Assembly: GCA_038109305.1 (NCBI GenBank)
Contig: JAYNIR010000001.1
Location: forward strand, 124,001 to 188,000
DNA: 64,000 nucleotides
Direction: 5' to 3'
From: UBA1479 sp038109305
Lineage (GTDB): Bacteria; Pseudomonadota; Alphaproteobacteria; Rhodospirillales; Casp-alpha2
In this document: piece after piece, positions 52,635-60,180 of the stretch
How positions within the stretch are numbered: position 1 is the first letter of the stretch
How the letters are laid out: the number at the start of each line of letters is the position of its first letter
Position numbers and translations under genes: made by a program
Notes under the pieces: generated by a model
The model's input: only the letters and a program-made list of their open reading frames with translations
What the model was told of the DNA's origin: nothing
Databases searched by the model: none

Positions 52635-53941
52635 CCAAAACCGCCCCGACCCGAATTGCAACAGTCCACGCCCGCCGGGTATGGGATTCCCGCGGCCGCC
52701 CGACGGTCGAGGCCGAAGTCGCCACCGAAGGCGGCGCCTTCGGCCGGGCCATCGCCCCGGCCGGCGCGTCGCGCGGCGCCAACGAGGCGATTGACCTGCG
52801 CGACGGTGGCAAACGGTTCGGCGGCTGGGACGTGACCCATGCGGTCAAGGCCGTCAACGGCGCGATTGCCGGAGCGCTGACCGGTGCGGACGTTTCCGAT
52901 CAAGCGGCCATCGACCGGGCGCTCATTGATTTGGACGGCACCGCCAACAAATCCAACTTAGGCGGCAACGCGACCGTCGCCGTTTCCATGGCCTGCCTGC
53001 ACGCAGCGGCGGCGGCGGCGGGCATGCCGCTATGGCAATACCTGTGGGCGGGGGAAACCAGGACGAGGACGGGGACCCCGACCCTGCCCTTGCCGGAAAT
53101 CCAAATTTTCGGCGGCGGCGCGCATGCCGAGCGGCGCGTCGACGTGCAGGACTTCATGGTCATCGCGACGGGTGCGGACGATTACGAACAGGCGCTGGCG
53201 TGGACGGCGGAGGTCTACCTGGCCGCCGGGCGCATCATGGCCGACCAGGGTCTGCTCCAGGGCGTCGCCGACGAAGGTGGCTTCTGGCCCGCCTTCGACA
53301 CCAACGAACAAGCGGTGGAAACGCTCGTCCGCGCCATCGAAGGCGCGGGGCTAACGCCGGGCGACCAGGTTTCTATCTCCCTCGACATTGCGGCGTCGGA
53401 GTTTGGTTCGGGCGGGAAATACCGTCTCGCCCGCGACGGCAGCGAACTGGACTCAAACGCGCTCGCCGACATGCTGCTCGGCTGGGTCCTGCGCTACCCA
53501 ATCGTTTCCATCGAAGACCCCATGGGCGAAGACGATCCGGAAGGCTTCATCGCCTTCGGCAAGCGCGCGCCGGAGACCCTACAGATCGTCGGCGACGACC
53601 TTTTGGTGACCAACGCCGAGCGGGTCTGTGCCGCGCACCGGGACGGCGTCGTCAATACGGCGCTGATCAAACCCAATCAGGCGGGTACGATGACGGAAAC
53701 CAAGGCCGCCTTCGACGCGGCGCGCACGAACGGCATGGGCGTCATCGTTTCCGCCCGGTCCGGCGAGACGGAGGACGCAACCATCGTCCACTTGGCCGTC
53801 GGCTGGAACAGCCTACAGTTGAAAGTGGGATCGTTCGCGCGGTCGGAACGGATGGTCAAATGGAACGAAGGGCTCCGCATCGGCGACGCCATTGGCACGT
53901 TCGCCCTGCCGCCGAAGTCGGTCTTTCCCTGGGGACGCTAG
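52631..53941 (+). CDS. enolase-superfamily paralog (phosphopyruvate hydratase-like)
   Basis: A 436-residue enolase-fold protein: ARRVWDSRGRPTVEAEV, GGGAHAERRVDVQDFM, VADEGGFWPAF, SIEDPMGEDD, IVGDDLLVTN, catalytic-lysine region ALIKPNQAGT and SARSGETEDATI. The three metal carboxylates and catalytic Lys are kept, but SHRSGETED of true enolase reads SARSGETED (His to Ala), QEFM reads QDFM and SGASTG reads AGASRG. So it may act on a different phosphorylated substrate. GTG start overlaps the kinase stop. A normal eno is expected elsewhere. Confidence 0.85.
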   Translation: MTKTAPTRIATVHARRVWDSRGRPTVEAEVATEGGAFGRAIAPAGASRGANEAIDLRDGGKRFGGWDVTHAVKAVNGAIAGALTGADVSDQAAIDRALIDLDGTANKSNLGGNATVAVSMACLHAAAAAAGMPLWQYLWAGETRTRTGTPTLPLPEIQIFGGGAHAERRVDVQDFMVIATGADDYEQALAWTAEVYLAAGRIMADQGLLQGVADEGGFWPAFDTNEQAVETLVRAIEGAGLTPGDQVSISLDIAASEFGSGGKYRLARDGSELDSNALADMLLGWVLRYPIVSIEDPMGEDDPEGFIAFGKRAPETLQIVGDDLLVTNAERVCAAHRDGVVNTALIKPNQAGTMTETKAAFDAARTNGMGVIVSARSGETEDATIVHLAVGWNSLQLKVGSFARSERMVKWNEGLRIGDAIGTFALPPKSVFPWGR

Positions 53942-53963
53942 GCCGAAGCCGAACGGCGAATTC

Positions 53964-54000
53964 TATTCGTCAATACTTATTCGTCATTCGTTATTCGTCG
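53964..54000. repeat. short ATTCGT repeat cluster
   Basis: ATTCGT occurs four times at 53965, 53979, 53986 and 53993, the last three in exact seven-base steps, between the convergent enolase-paralog and cNMP-domain genes. The last copies overlap the C-terminal codons and stop of the minus-strand gene. It is AT-rich relative to its surroundings and looks like slippage-generated sequence. Confidence 0.5.
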
Positions 54001-55961
54001 TTTCGGGCGACGCCGCGAAGGCGGTTGACCAGCACGTCGACCAAACGGCTAAGGACTTTGTCCGACTGTTCCAGGCGCTGCAGCCGCGCCTTCAGGCTTT
54101 CCTTGGACAGCACGATCAGGTCGGTGTTTTCCACCGCGCGGGCCGATGCGACGCGCGGCTGATCATCAATCAGCGACAATTCGCCCAGCAGTTCACCAGG
54201 ACCCAGCGTCGCCAAGCGCTGTTCGACCGCGCCCCGGCGGTAAATTTCGATGGTGCCAGACGACACCACGAAGGCTTCGGTGCCGGGGTCCCCTTCCTCG
54301 AACAAAATCTGCCCCTTCACAAGCTTGCGGTGTTCAGCGCCGCCGCGCTTTGCCGCCTGTGCCGGTTGCGCAGCGGGCACCGCTTGCGCCGGTTGCGCGG
54401 GCTGGGCCTGACCGGCCGGGGCGGGGCCGCTTTCCCAGCGTTTTTCCATGGCGGGCTGCGTCCTGTTGCCGTTGGGGACCTGCCCCGGCGCCGCCGGTTT
54501 TTGCGGCTGCGGCTGGGCGGAGCCGACCAGCAACGCCTTGGCCAGCGTCGCCGATGCGGTTTTCTGCAAATCAGGCGGCAGGCCCGACTTTTCGATCTTT
54601 TCGGTCAGCCCGAAGACCACCTGTTTCGCCATTTTTTCATCGTCGCCTCCGCCGGTCAGCGCGGCGCGGCTGTTCAACCCCCCCATCTCCTGCGCTAGCA
54701 TGCGCACCAGGCTCGCCTGCTGCTTTTCGCCGGTCGGCGTTGACGACAGGTCGAGGATAAACCCGGCGCGCGTCGGCAGCGACGGCAGTAACGCCATGAC
54801 TTTCGAAATGGCGATGTCGGTCGACAGGTCGCCGTCGGGGCCGCCCAAGGCCATCTTGGCGCGAAGCGTCAGGGCCTCGGCCATCTGCGGCCCGCCCATC
54901 AGGCCGGACATGCCCTCAAGCGACCGGATCAGGTTGACGACCGCGTTGCGTTCGCCCTCGGGCCCTTCGCGGGTCAGCGGCTTGATTCCGCCTATGCCGC
55001 GCGCGACCCGCGCCAAAAGCGCGTTCTTGGCGTTTCCCAGATCGTACTTGGCGAAGGTTTTGTTCAGCTCGTTGATGCAGGACAGCGCGTTTTTCACTTC
55101 CGGCAGGCGGCCCTGGCAAAGCTGAACGAGCATCCTCTGCGCCTGCGCCGCGTCGGCGACGCCGCCCAAAAGTTCGCCGACCGCCACAGCACCATCGAAA
55201 ATTTCCGCCAGCGCCTCGTCCGCATAGGCCTGCGCGACGATCCCGGGCTCCTTAACCAGCAGGCCGATGATCGCGCCGGCCTTGGCGCTCCAATCGCCTT
55301 CTTCGCCCAAAAACGCAGCGAGCCCGGCCAGGATCGTGCGGTGACGTTCGGCTTCCGGGCTTTCGGCGTTGACCTTGGAAACCAGCGCGTCCAGACCGTC
55401 GATGCGGATGGTTTCCAACAGGTCCGATCGCTTCATCGCTGACTGCGCGCAATCCTTGATCTGATTGTAAAACCCTTCGATGGCGCCTTGGCGGTCGGCG
55501 GGTTTTTCACCGGTGACCTTGGCCTGAATCTGGCCGAGCCGCGACAGCGCGCCGATATAAAGTTTGTCGTCGCGCTCCAGCATGCTGAGCCGCCCGAAAT
55601 CAAACGCGAGTTCCATCGCCGTCATGCCGGCGTCGTCCAGATACTGGCGGAGCAGCCGCCCGATCGTGAGCCGCGCCTCAAGCCGGTAACAATCGGCGAT
55701 GTCGGCGCAGACCGGCGACTCCTCGATCGGCACGATGGTCAGGCCCTTGTCGGTGACTTCGGCCTTTTCCTCGAAGATGATTTCTTCGCCCTTGCGCGGA
55801 CTTTCGGCGATCACCTTGACGCCGGAATACTTGTGGGAATCGAGCAGCGCCTGCGCCTGCTGAATGGCCTGGGATTTGACGTTGTGGCTCGCGTGCAAAG
55901 TCCATCTACCGTTTTGTTCGGTTTGAACTTCGTAGGTTTTGCCTGCTAGGTTGGTTTCCAT
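53991..55961 (-). CDS. large helical protein with C-terminal cyclic-nucleotide-binding domain
   Basis: From METNLAGKTYEVQTEQNG the product is 656 residues. An N-terminal 100-residue alpha/beta region, a long helical middle (120-480), a Pro/Ala/Gln-rich linker (about 490-545, PAQPAQAVPAAQPAQ) and a cNMP-binding domain at about 545-640: KGQILFEEGDPGTEAFVVSSG, then GELLGELSLIDDQPRVASARA with the phosphate-binding cassette GELSLIDDQPR. No HTH follows the cNMP domain, so it is not a CRP regulator. A cyclic-nucleotide-gated scaffold or regulator is plausible. The middle region matches nothing I know. Confidence 0.75.
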   Translation of the reverse strand: METNLAGKTYEVQTEQNGRWTLHASHNVKSQAIQQAQALLDSHKYSGVKVIAESPRKGEEIIFEEKAEVTDKGLTIVPIEESPVCADIADCYRLEARLTIGRLLRQYLDDAGMTAMELAFDFGRLSMLERDDKLYIGALSRLGQIQAKVTGEKPADRQGAIEGFYNQIKDCAQSAMKRSDLLETIRIDGLDALVSKVNAESPEAERHRTILAGLAAFLGEEGDWSAKAGAIIGLLVKEPGIVAQAYADEALAEIFDGAVAVGELLGGVADAAQAQRMLVQLCQGRLPEVKNALSCINELNKTFAKYDLGNAKNALLARVARGIGGIKPLTREGPEGERNAVVNLIRSLEGMSGLMGGPQMAEALTLRAKMALGGPDGDLSTDIAISKVMALLPSLPTRAGFILDLSSTPTGEKQQASLVRMLAQEMGGLNSRAALTGGGDDEKMAKQVVFGLTEKIEKSGLPPDLQKTASATLAKALLVGSAQPQPQKPAAPGQVPNGNRTQPAMEKRWESGPAPAGQAQPAQPAQAVPAAQPAQAAKRGGAEHRKLVKGQILFEEGDPGTEAFVVSSGTIEIYRRGAVEQRLATLGPGELLGELSLIDDQPRVASARAVENTDLIVLSKESLKARLQRLEQSDKVLSRLVDVLVNRLRGVARNDE

Positions 55962-56288
55962 GCTCAAGCCCCATGCGCCGATCCGCTGTCGGCGGCGGGT
56001 CAAGCCGCTGGCCGGCGCGTCGAAAACGCCTTAATTTTACCCTGCGACGATCCTATAATTTCCCCGGTGCGACGCCCTTTATGGCGGCAAGACTGCCCGA
56101 AGATGCAACGCGCTGGCAAGGTTTGGCGACCATTTCTTCGGTCCAGGTTGACTGCACCGCAAGATAGTTTCGGCGAAGGGAATTTACCTGGTAAAATATT
56201 TTAATCAAAGGATAATAGATAAAATTTAGATCCTTTTATTCTCTCACTTTCGTCACTGAACGAATATACGGAAGGAGGAGAGTCAAGC
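55962..56288. other. 327-base divergent gap with AT-rich promoter region
   Basis: The gap lies between the cNMP-domain gene (-) and a winged-helix regulator (+). Its right half (about 56165-56270) is markedly AT-rich (for example GGTAAAATATTTTAATC) and contains a perfect 6+1+6 palindrome. The left half is GC-rich and featureless. It should contain both promoters; several TATAAT-like hexamers prevent a single assignment. Confidence 0.5.
56183..56195. promoter_or_regulatory. palindromic candidate operator TTTACC-T-GGTAAA
   Basis: A perfect inverted repeat with six-base arms lies about 95 bases upstream of the winged-helix regulator gene inside an AT-rich promoter. Winged-helix dimers often bind such sites to control their own genes. 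Binding is inferred from position only. Confidence 0.4.
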
Positions 56289-56822
56289 GTGAGCGGCATT
56301 TGGCTCACTGGGGGATATGTTCCCATATCATTACACAAAGACGGGCCAAAGGCCCGCGACAAAACTAGGAATGACAAAAGGTTGGCGCGGACCCGATGGT
56401 TGCAGTCGACGCACCGGGGGCAGCACGCGCTCTACAGCAGCGCGGGAACCCTGAGGCTGACTTGGGAGGTGATCCTGATCGCCGCCCAAGAGCATTGCGC
56501 TGGCCGAAACCTCAACGTGATGGATGTATGCGTTTCGGTCGGCGCGTCGAAATCGACGGTCCTTAAGCTGATCCAGCAACTGACCGGCGGTCAGATTCTG
56601 TCCCGGCGGATCAAGGAAAGCGACGGCCGCACCCAGCTGTTGCGCCTGCAAGACGGCTTCCGTCAGGAATTCGAAGCGTTTCTCGACGGCTTGGCCGGCT
56701 CGTTCAAAAAAAATCTGATCCGCCCGCGAGCGGCGCTGCGCTATGGCGCTATTTCGCGGACGGTTCTCCTTCCGCCGCCGGCGATTTTTTCTGATCGCCA
56801 GGCCACCCGGCCCCACCGGTAA
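56289..56822 (+). CDS. MarR-like winged-helix transcriptional regulator
   Basis: A 177-residue product from a GTG preceded by AAGGAGGAG. Residues 60-145 form a winged helix: NVMDVCVSVGASKSTVLKLIQQL is the helix-turn-helix, followed by the wing ILSRRIKESDGRTQLLRL with the MarR-type D-x-R. The N-terminus is basic and irregular; the last 35 residues are low in order and overlap a minus-strand small gene, so the 3' end may be eroded. Pattern similarity to the regulator at 59753 suggests one family. The target is unknown, possibly itself. Confidence 0.7.
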   Translation: MSGIWLTGGYVPISLHKDGPKARDKTRNDKRLARTRWLQSTHRGQHALYSSAGTLRLTWEVILIAAQEHCAGRNLNVMDVCVSVGASKSTVLKLIQQLTGGQILSRRIKESDGRTQLLRLQDGFRQEFEAFLDGLAGSFKKNLIRPRAALRYGAISRTVLLPPPAIFSDRQATRPHR

Positions 56823-56901
56823 ATTCTGTCATCGCCCAGGTCATGGCGACGATGGCGGCCAGCGCCATGAGGATCGTCATCAGGGATTTTTTTTGGTTCA
56901 T
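56749..56901 (-). CDS. small single-span membrane protein (50 aa)
   Basis: MNQKKSLMTILMALAAIVAM begins a 50-residue product with one membrane helix (about residues 7-24) and a hydrophilic Pro/Lys/Glu-rich tail. It overlaps the 3' end of the regulator gene by 74 bases on the opposite strand. No strong ribosome-binding site is visible. The hydrophobic helix with a basic start is the only support, so it may be spurious. Function unknown. Confidence 0.4.
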   Translation of the reverse strand: MNQKKSLMTILMALAAIVAMTWAMTEFTGGAGWPGDQKKSPAAEGEPSAK

Positions 56902-56967
56902 GACAATCCTGAACGGTGATCTCTGGGCCCTCCTTCGCCCTGGCTTCGGAGGGACGCCTTCGTCTAA

Positions 56968-57067
56968 CGAGCGACCTCCCGACGGCGACCTGGCTGGCCT
57001 GCCACCCGAAGCGATGCCTTTCGAGCGACCACTCAACGGCGACTTGGCTGGCCAGCCACCCGAAGCG
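56968..57067. repeat. 54-base-period tandem repeat beside tRNA-Leu
   Basis: Two 46-base copies, CGAGCGACC...CACCCGAAGCG at 56968-57013 and 57022-57067, differ at a handful of positions and share the core ACGGCGAC(C/T)TGGCTGGCC. They lie 15 bases 3' of the tRNA-Leu gene. No protein frame accounts for them. They could be remnants of a small element or of tRNA-adjacent duplication. Confidence 0.65.
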
Positions 57068-57081
57068 CGTAGCGCGTAGGG

Positions 57082-57168
57082 TGGTGCGGGCGGCCGGACT
57101 TGAACCGGCAAGGCTCTACGGCCGAGGGATTTTAAGTCCCTTGTGTTTACCAATTTCACCACGCCCGC
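57082..57168 (-). tRNA. tRNA-Leu (anticodon UAA)
   Basis: The minus strand folds as an 87-base class-II tRNA including encoded CCA. Acceptor arms GCGGGCG/CGCCCGC pair fully; the D-loop contains AAATTGGTAAAC, the anticodon loop is CTTAAAA (anticodon TAA), the variable arm is CGGCCGTAGAGCC-like, and the T-arm is GCCGGTTCAAGTCCGGC. Leu identity fits the anticodon and long variable arm. Confidence 0.95.
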
Positions 57169-57294
57169 GCGCGGCGGTTTCCGCTACGTTGATCGTTGGT
57201 AATCCGTTCTCTGCCGGCACACAAGCCCGAACGCGCCCGGTAGGCGCCCCGAACCCTGTTGCGGGGCCCGCCCGTGCGGGCTACACCAACCGGC

Positions 57295-57945
57295 ATGAGC
57301 GATCCCGAAACCCCGCCCGTGTTCGATGCGGCTTTCCGTGACCGGCTGCACGACCTGTTTCGCTGGCGGCGGGACGTGCGTCGTTTTCACGCCGATGCGC
57401 TGCCGGAAGGCCTGATCGAACACCTGATATCGCAGGCGGCCCTGGCGCCGAGCGTCGGCAATTCCCAGCCCTGGCGGTTCGTGGTAGTCGAGGACACGGC
57501 CCGCCGCCTGGCCGTCCGCGACGATTTCGAGGCCGCAAATAGAGATGCCCTGCAGGGGTATTCCGGCGACCGGGCGAAAACCTATGCCGGGTTGAAGCTG
57601 GCGGGGCTGGACGCAGCGCCGGTGCAGTTGGCCGTCTATGCCGACATGGAAACCGAGCGCGGGCACGGGCTGGGCCAGAACACCATGCCGGAAATGCTGC
57701 CCTATTCCGTGGTCGCGGCAGTGAATACGTTCTGGCTGGCGGCGCGGGCGGCGGGCGTCGGCGTCGGCTGGGTATCGATCATTCATCCCGCGCGCATTGC
57801 CGGCATTTTGGACGTGCCCGCCTACTGGCGGCTGGTAGCGTATCTGTGCGTGGGCTACCCGGAAGAAGAGCACGTCGACCCGGAACTGGTCCGCGCCGGG
57901 TGGCAGGACCGGGAAGACGTGATCGAGTTTATTTTGAAGCGATGA
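57295..57945 (+). CDS. bluB: 5,6-dimethylbenzimidazole synthase BluB
   Basis: A 216-residue nitroreductase-fold flavoenzyme: LFRWRRDVRRFHADALPE, LAPSVGNSQPWRFVVVED, and the BluB-characteristic AKTYAGLKLAGLDAAPVQLA and GVGVGWVSIIHP. BluB cannibalises FMN with oxygen to make the lower ligand of cobalamin, so the organism uses the aerobic route to DMB. I start at MSDPETPPVF. No cobalamin riboswitch is visible in the 126 bases between the tRNA and this gene. Confidence 0.92.
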   Translation: MSDPETPPVFDAAFRDRLHDLFRWRRDVRRFHADALPEGLIEHLISQAALAPSVGNSQPWRFVVVEDTARRLAVRDDFEAANRDALQGYSGDRAKTYAGLKLAGLDAAPVQLAVYADMETERGHGLGQNTMPEMLPYSVVAAVNTFWLAARAAGVGVGWVSIIHPARIAGILDVPAYWRLVAYLCVGYPEEEHVDPELVRAGWQDREDVIEFILKR

Positions 57946-57958
57946 AGTGTTAGGGCGA

Positions 57959-58723
57959 TTACGTCACGTCGACGAACGGCTCGTTTCCTAAATCACGGAC
58001 AATCCCGCGAAGTTTTTCACCGGCTTCGTTCAAGCGCGCCATGTCCGTCCCGCGAATGACCAGCGATGAGCCCGGCCGGCCGTCCCGGATGAAGGGATAG
58101 GATCCCATGTCCATGTCCGGGTATTCGTTCTGCAGCGCTTCGAGCCTTGCCGCGACTTTTCCCTCCTGGGTGAAGGACGCGACGGTCAGGGAATGCACGG
58201 TTTCGCCGCCGACCAACGTGTGTTTAAACCCGTCGAAGATCGCCTGCATGATGCGCGGCACGCCGGGCAGCACATAAACGTTTTCCACATTGAAGCCCGG
58301 GGCGCGGCTGACCGGATTGTCGAGCAGCGACGCGCCCTCGGGCACGTCGGCCATTTTCATGCGGGCGGGGGTGCGGTCCTCGGGCTTGTAGTGCGCGTGC
58401 AGCAGCCTTTCCGCATCCGGGTGGCGGTGAAGCTTCCGCCCGAACGCTTTGGCGACGGCAAGGGAGGTAATGTCGTCATGCGTTGGGCCGATGCCGCCCG
58501 TGGTGAACACGTAATCGAATCGCGGCCGCGCGTCGTTCACGGCCTCAATGATGCGACTTTCGATGTCGGGGATGACCAATGCCTCGGTCATGCGGATGCC
58601 GATGGCGTTGAGGTTTTCGGCGAGAAACACGAGGTTTGCGTCCTTGGTCCGCCCGGACAGGATTTCGCTGCCGATGATGATCAGGCAGGCGGCTACGGGT
58701 TGTTTGGGTGGGGTATCAGTCAT
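57959..58723 (-). CDS. CinA-N/MoCF-fold competence/damage-inducible protein A-like
   Basis: A 254-residue protein with a molybdopterin-binding (MoaB/Mog-like) fold: CLIIIGSEILSGRTKDANL, FDYVFTTGGIGPTHDDIT and FNVENVYVLPGVPRIMQAI. It has only the N-terminal domain of CinA; the C-terminal pyridine-nucleotide deamidase domain is absent, as in many alphaproteobacterial members. It may hydrolyse ADP-ribose or bind a pterin precursor. It converges with bluB, 13 bases apart. Confidence 0.9.
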   Translation of the reverse strand: MTDTPPKQPVAACLIIIGSEILSGRTKDANLVFLAENLNAIGIRMTEALVIPDIESRIIEAVNDARPRFDYVFTTGGIGPTHDDITSLAVAKAFGRKLHRHPDAERLLHAHYKPEDRTPARMKMADVPEGASLLDNPVSRAPGFNVENVYVLPGVPRIMQAIFDGFKHTLVGGETVHSLTVASFTQEGKVAARLEALQNEYPDMDMGSYPFIRDGRPGSSLVIRGTDMARLNEAGEKLRGIVRDLGNEPFVDVT

Positions 58724-58764
58724 ATCGGGTTAGGTAGCCTGCCCTTCCCTGCTTGGCAACGTAC

Positions 58765-58792
58765 AAAAAAGGGGCTGCCTTTCGAGCAGCCC
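58765..58792 (-). terminator. intrinsic terminator of the glycine-zipper protein gene
   Basis: On the minus strand GGGCTGC and GCAGCCC form a seven-pair stem with a seven-base loop, followed by C and six T residues (58770-58765). It is about 90 bases past the stop of the gene at 58882 and upstream of the CinA-like gene start. Confidence 0.85.
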
Positions 58793-58881
58793 GCGTTTTG
58801 AGGAGGAAGGACATGGCCCCAGGGTGAGGGAGGAGAGCGATGCCCAAGGGGGGATTTGAAAAATTCTTCGGCGCTTTTTCC

Positions 58882-59430
58882 TTAGCTTTGCAGCCGCCAG
58901 CTGCCGTCGGCTTCGCGGCAGGCGGTACCGTAGCCTTCTTCGACGCGGCCGCCGACGGTGATGGTGGTGCGGTATTCGCGGCAGACGGGGCCGTAGTTGC
59001 CCTGGCGCATGGTGCGGACCGGGGTGACGGAACCGCCGTGGCCGGTATCCGGGTTGGACCAGCTGACGGTCTGCCAGTCGGCGCTGTTCAAGGCGGCGTT
59101 CTGGGTGCGGGCGTGATAGGCCTGATCGGCGCGGTCGAGCGAGGCGCCCACTTCCGATCCGATCATGCTGCCGGCCAAGGCGCCGATGGCGACCATGGCG
59201 AGTTTGCCCCGGCCGGAGCCGAGCTGCGAGCCGACCAGCGCGCCGGTACCGGCGCCGAGAACCGTGCCCCAGCCCTGTTTTTGGCCGTAGCCGCCCTGCC
59301 CGTTGGTGACGCAGGCGCCGAGGGTCACGGCGGCCATCAGCATGGCGGCGACCGTGCCGGCGCGCTTGGCGAGCGAGCGTTTGGCGGAAGTCGATTGAGC
59401 GTTCTTCGAAATCGTCATCTGCGTGGTCAT
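58882..59430 (-). CDS. glycine-zipper lipoprotein, 17 kDa surface-antigen type
   Basis: From the ATG at 59430 (AAGGAGGA seven bases upstream) the product is 182 residues: basic N-region, hydrophobic signal VAAMLMAAVTLGAC with lipobox LGAC, a glycine-zipper segment (TVLGAGTGALVGSQLGSGRG and ALAGSMIGSEVGASLD) and a C-terminal domain with CREYRTTITVGGRVEEGYGTACREADGSW (two cysteines). This fits the 17 kDa surface antigen family of outer-membrane lipoproteins. Role in envelope integrity is inferred. Confidence 0.85.
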   Translation of the reverse strand: MTTQMTISKNAQSTSAKRSLAKRAGTVAAMLMAAVTLGACVTNGQGGYGQKQGWGTVLGAGTGALVGSQLGSGRGKLAMVAIGALAGSMIGSEVGASLDRADQAYHARTQNAALNSADWQTVSWSNPDTGHGGSVTPVRTMRQGNYGPVCREYRTTITVGGRVEEGYGTACREADGSWRLQS

Positions 59431-59752
59431 TTCAGTCCTCCTTAACGTGTCTGTCCGGTGGGGGTCCGGTCCTTTGTATCCCCTGGTTGGCGACATCGCT
59501 CTTGGTTTTCGGCTGATTTCGGTCTGTCCGGGGCTTGTTTCAGTTTCGATATCGTATGTATATTTTAATTCAAATTTGTGGTCTATAACTAAATTTAATT
59601 TTGCATCTAAAAATTTTTAAGCGTATAAGAGAGGCCTAGAGGGGACATCCGGGCACGTCCGGGAAGCATATGGACGGGCGTGGGAGAAAATCGGCGAGGG
59701 GGAACGGCCGGGCACAGAGGCCCGACGCCGCCAAAGACACGGGGTAACCGGC
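59431..59752. other. 322-base divergent gap with an AT-rich core
   Basis: The gap separates the glycine-zipper gene (-) from a winged-helix regulator (+). About 59535-59635 is strongly AT-rich (for example TATATTTTAATTCAAATTTG), unlike surrounding coding sequence, and ends in GCGTATAAGAG, a possible -10. No terminator, RNA gene or small reading frame is convincing. It resembles the AT-rich segment before the regulator at 56289. Confidence 0.5.
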
Positions 59753-60145
59753 ATGACCTTTAAGTATTCGAACGAACAGCACCGCGCCTACATGGGTTTT
59801 ACCGAAAAAACCGGTCAGGACTGGGTTGGCGTGTTCAGCGGGGATACGGACTTTTACAGCGCCGCCTATTGGGACCTGCTGACCAAGATGTGGCAGGCGA
59901 AAAAGCCGGTGCGAAAAACCGACGCGCTGAGATACATGACCGGCATCAAAAGCGCGCATACGGCCGGCAAGTACCTGGACGTCGCGCTGGAAAAAGGCCT
60001 GATCGTCGAACAGGACAACCCGAAGGACGCGCGGTCAAAACTGCTGGCGCTGTCGGGTGACATGCGGACCAAGATGGACGGGTTCTTCGACGGCGTCGTG
60101 CAGCGCATGCAGGAAGCCGCGGAAAAGATCGACCGGATAGGGTAG
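59753..60145 (+). CDS. MarR-like winged-helix regulator (130 aa)
   Basis: A 130-residue protein: helical N-terminus DFYSAAYWDLLTKMWQAKKP, helix-turn-helix region RYMTGIKSAHTAGKYLDVALEKGLI and wing VEQDNPKDARSKLLALSGDM with the D-x-R of MarR proteins (blocks quoted in part). The C-terminal helix (FFDGVVQRMQEAAEKI) would dimerise. Motif order and spacing match the regulator at 56289, so I infer distant paralogy. The long AT-rich upstream gap suggests a regulated promoter. Confidence 0.78.
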   Translation: MTFKYSNEQHRAYMGFTEKTGQDWVGVFSGDTDFYSAAYWDLLTKMWQAKKPVRKTDALRYMTGIKSAHTAGKYLDVALEKGLIVEQDNPKDARSKLLALSGDMRTKMDGFFDGVVQRMQEAAEKIDRIG

Positions 60146-60180
60146 AAATCCGGTTTGGCCGAAATATCGGGGGAGGTAAT

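Noticed and set aside
57169..57294. Cobalamin riboswitch before bluB
   Set aside because: No B12-box-like sequence or matching fold could be found in the gap.
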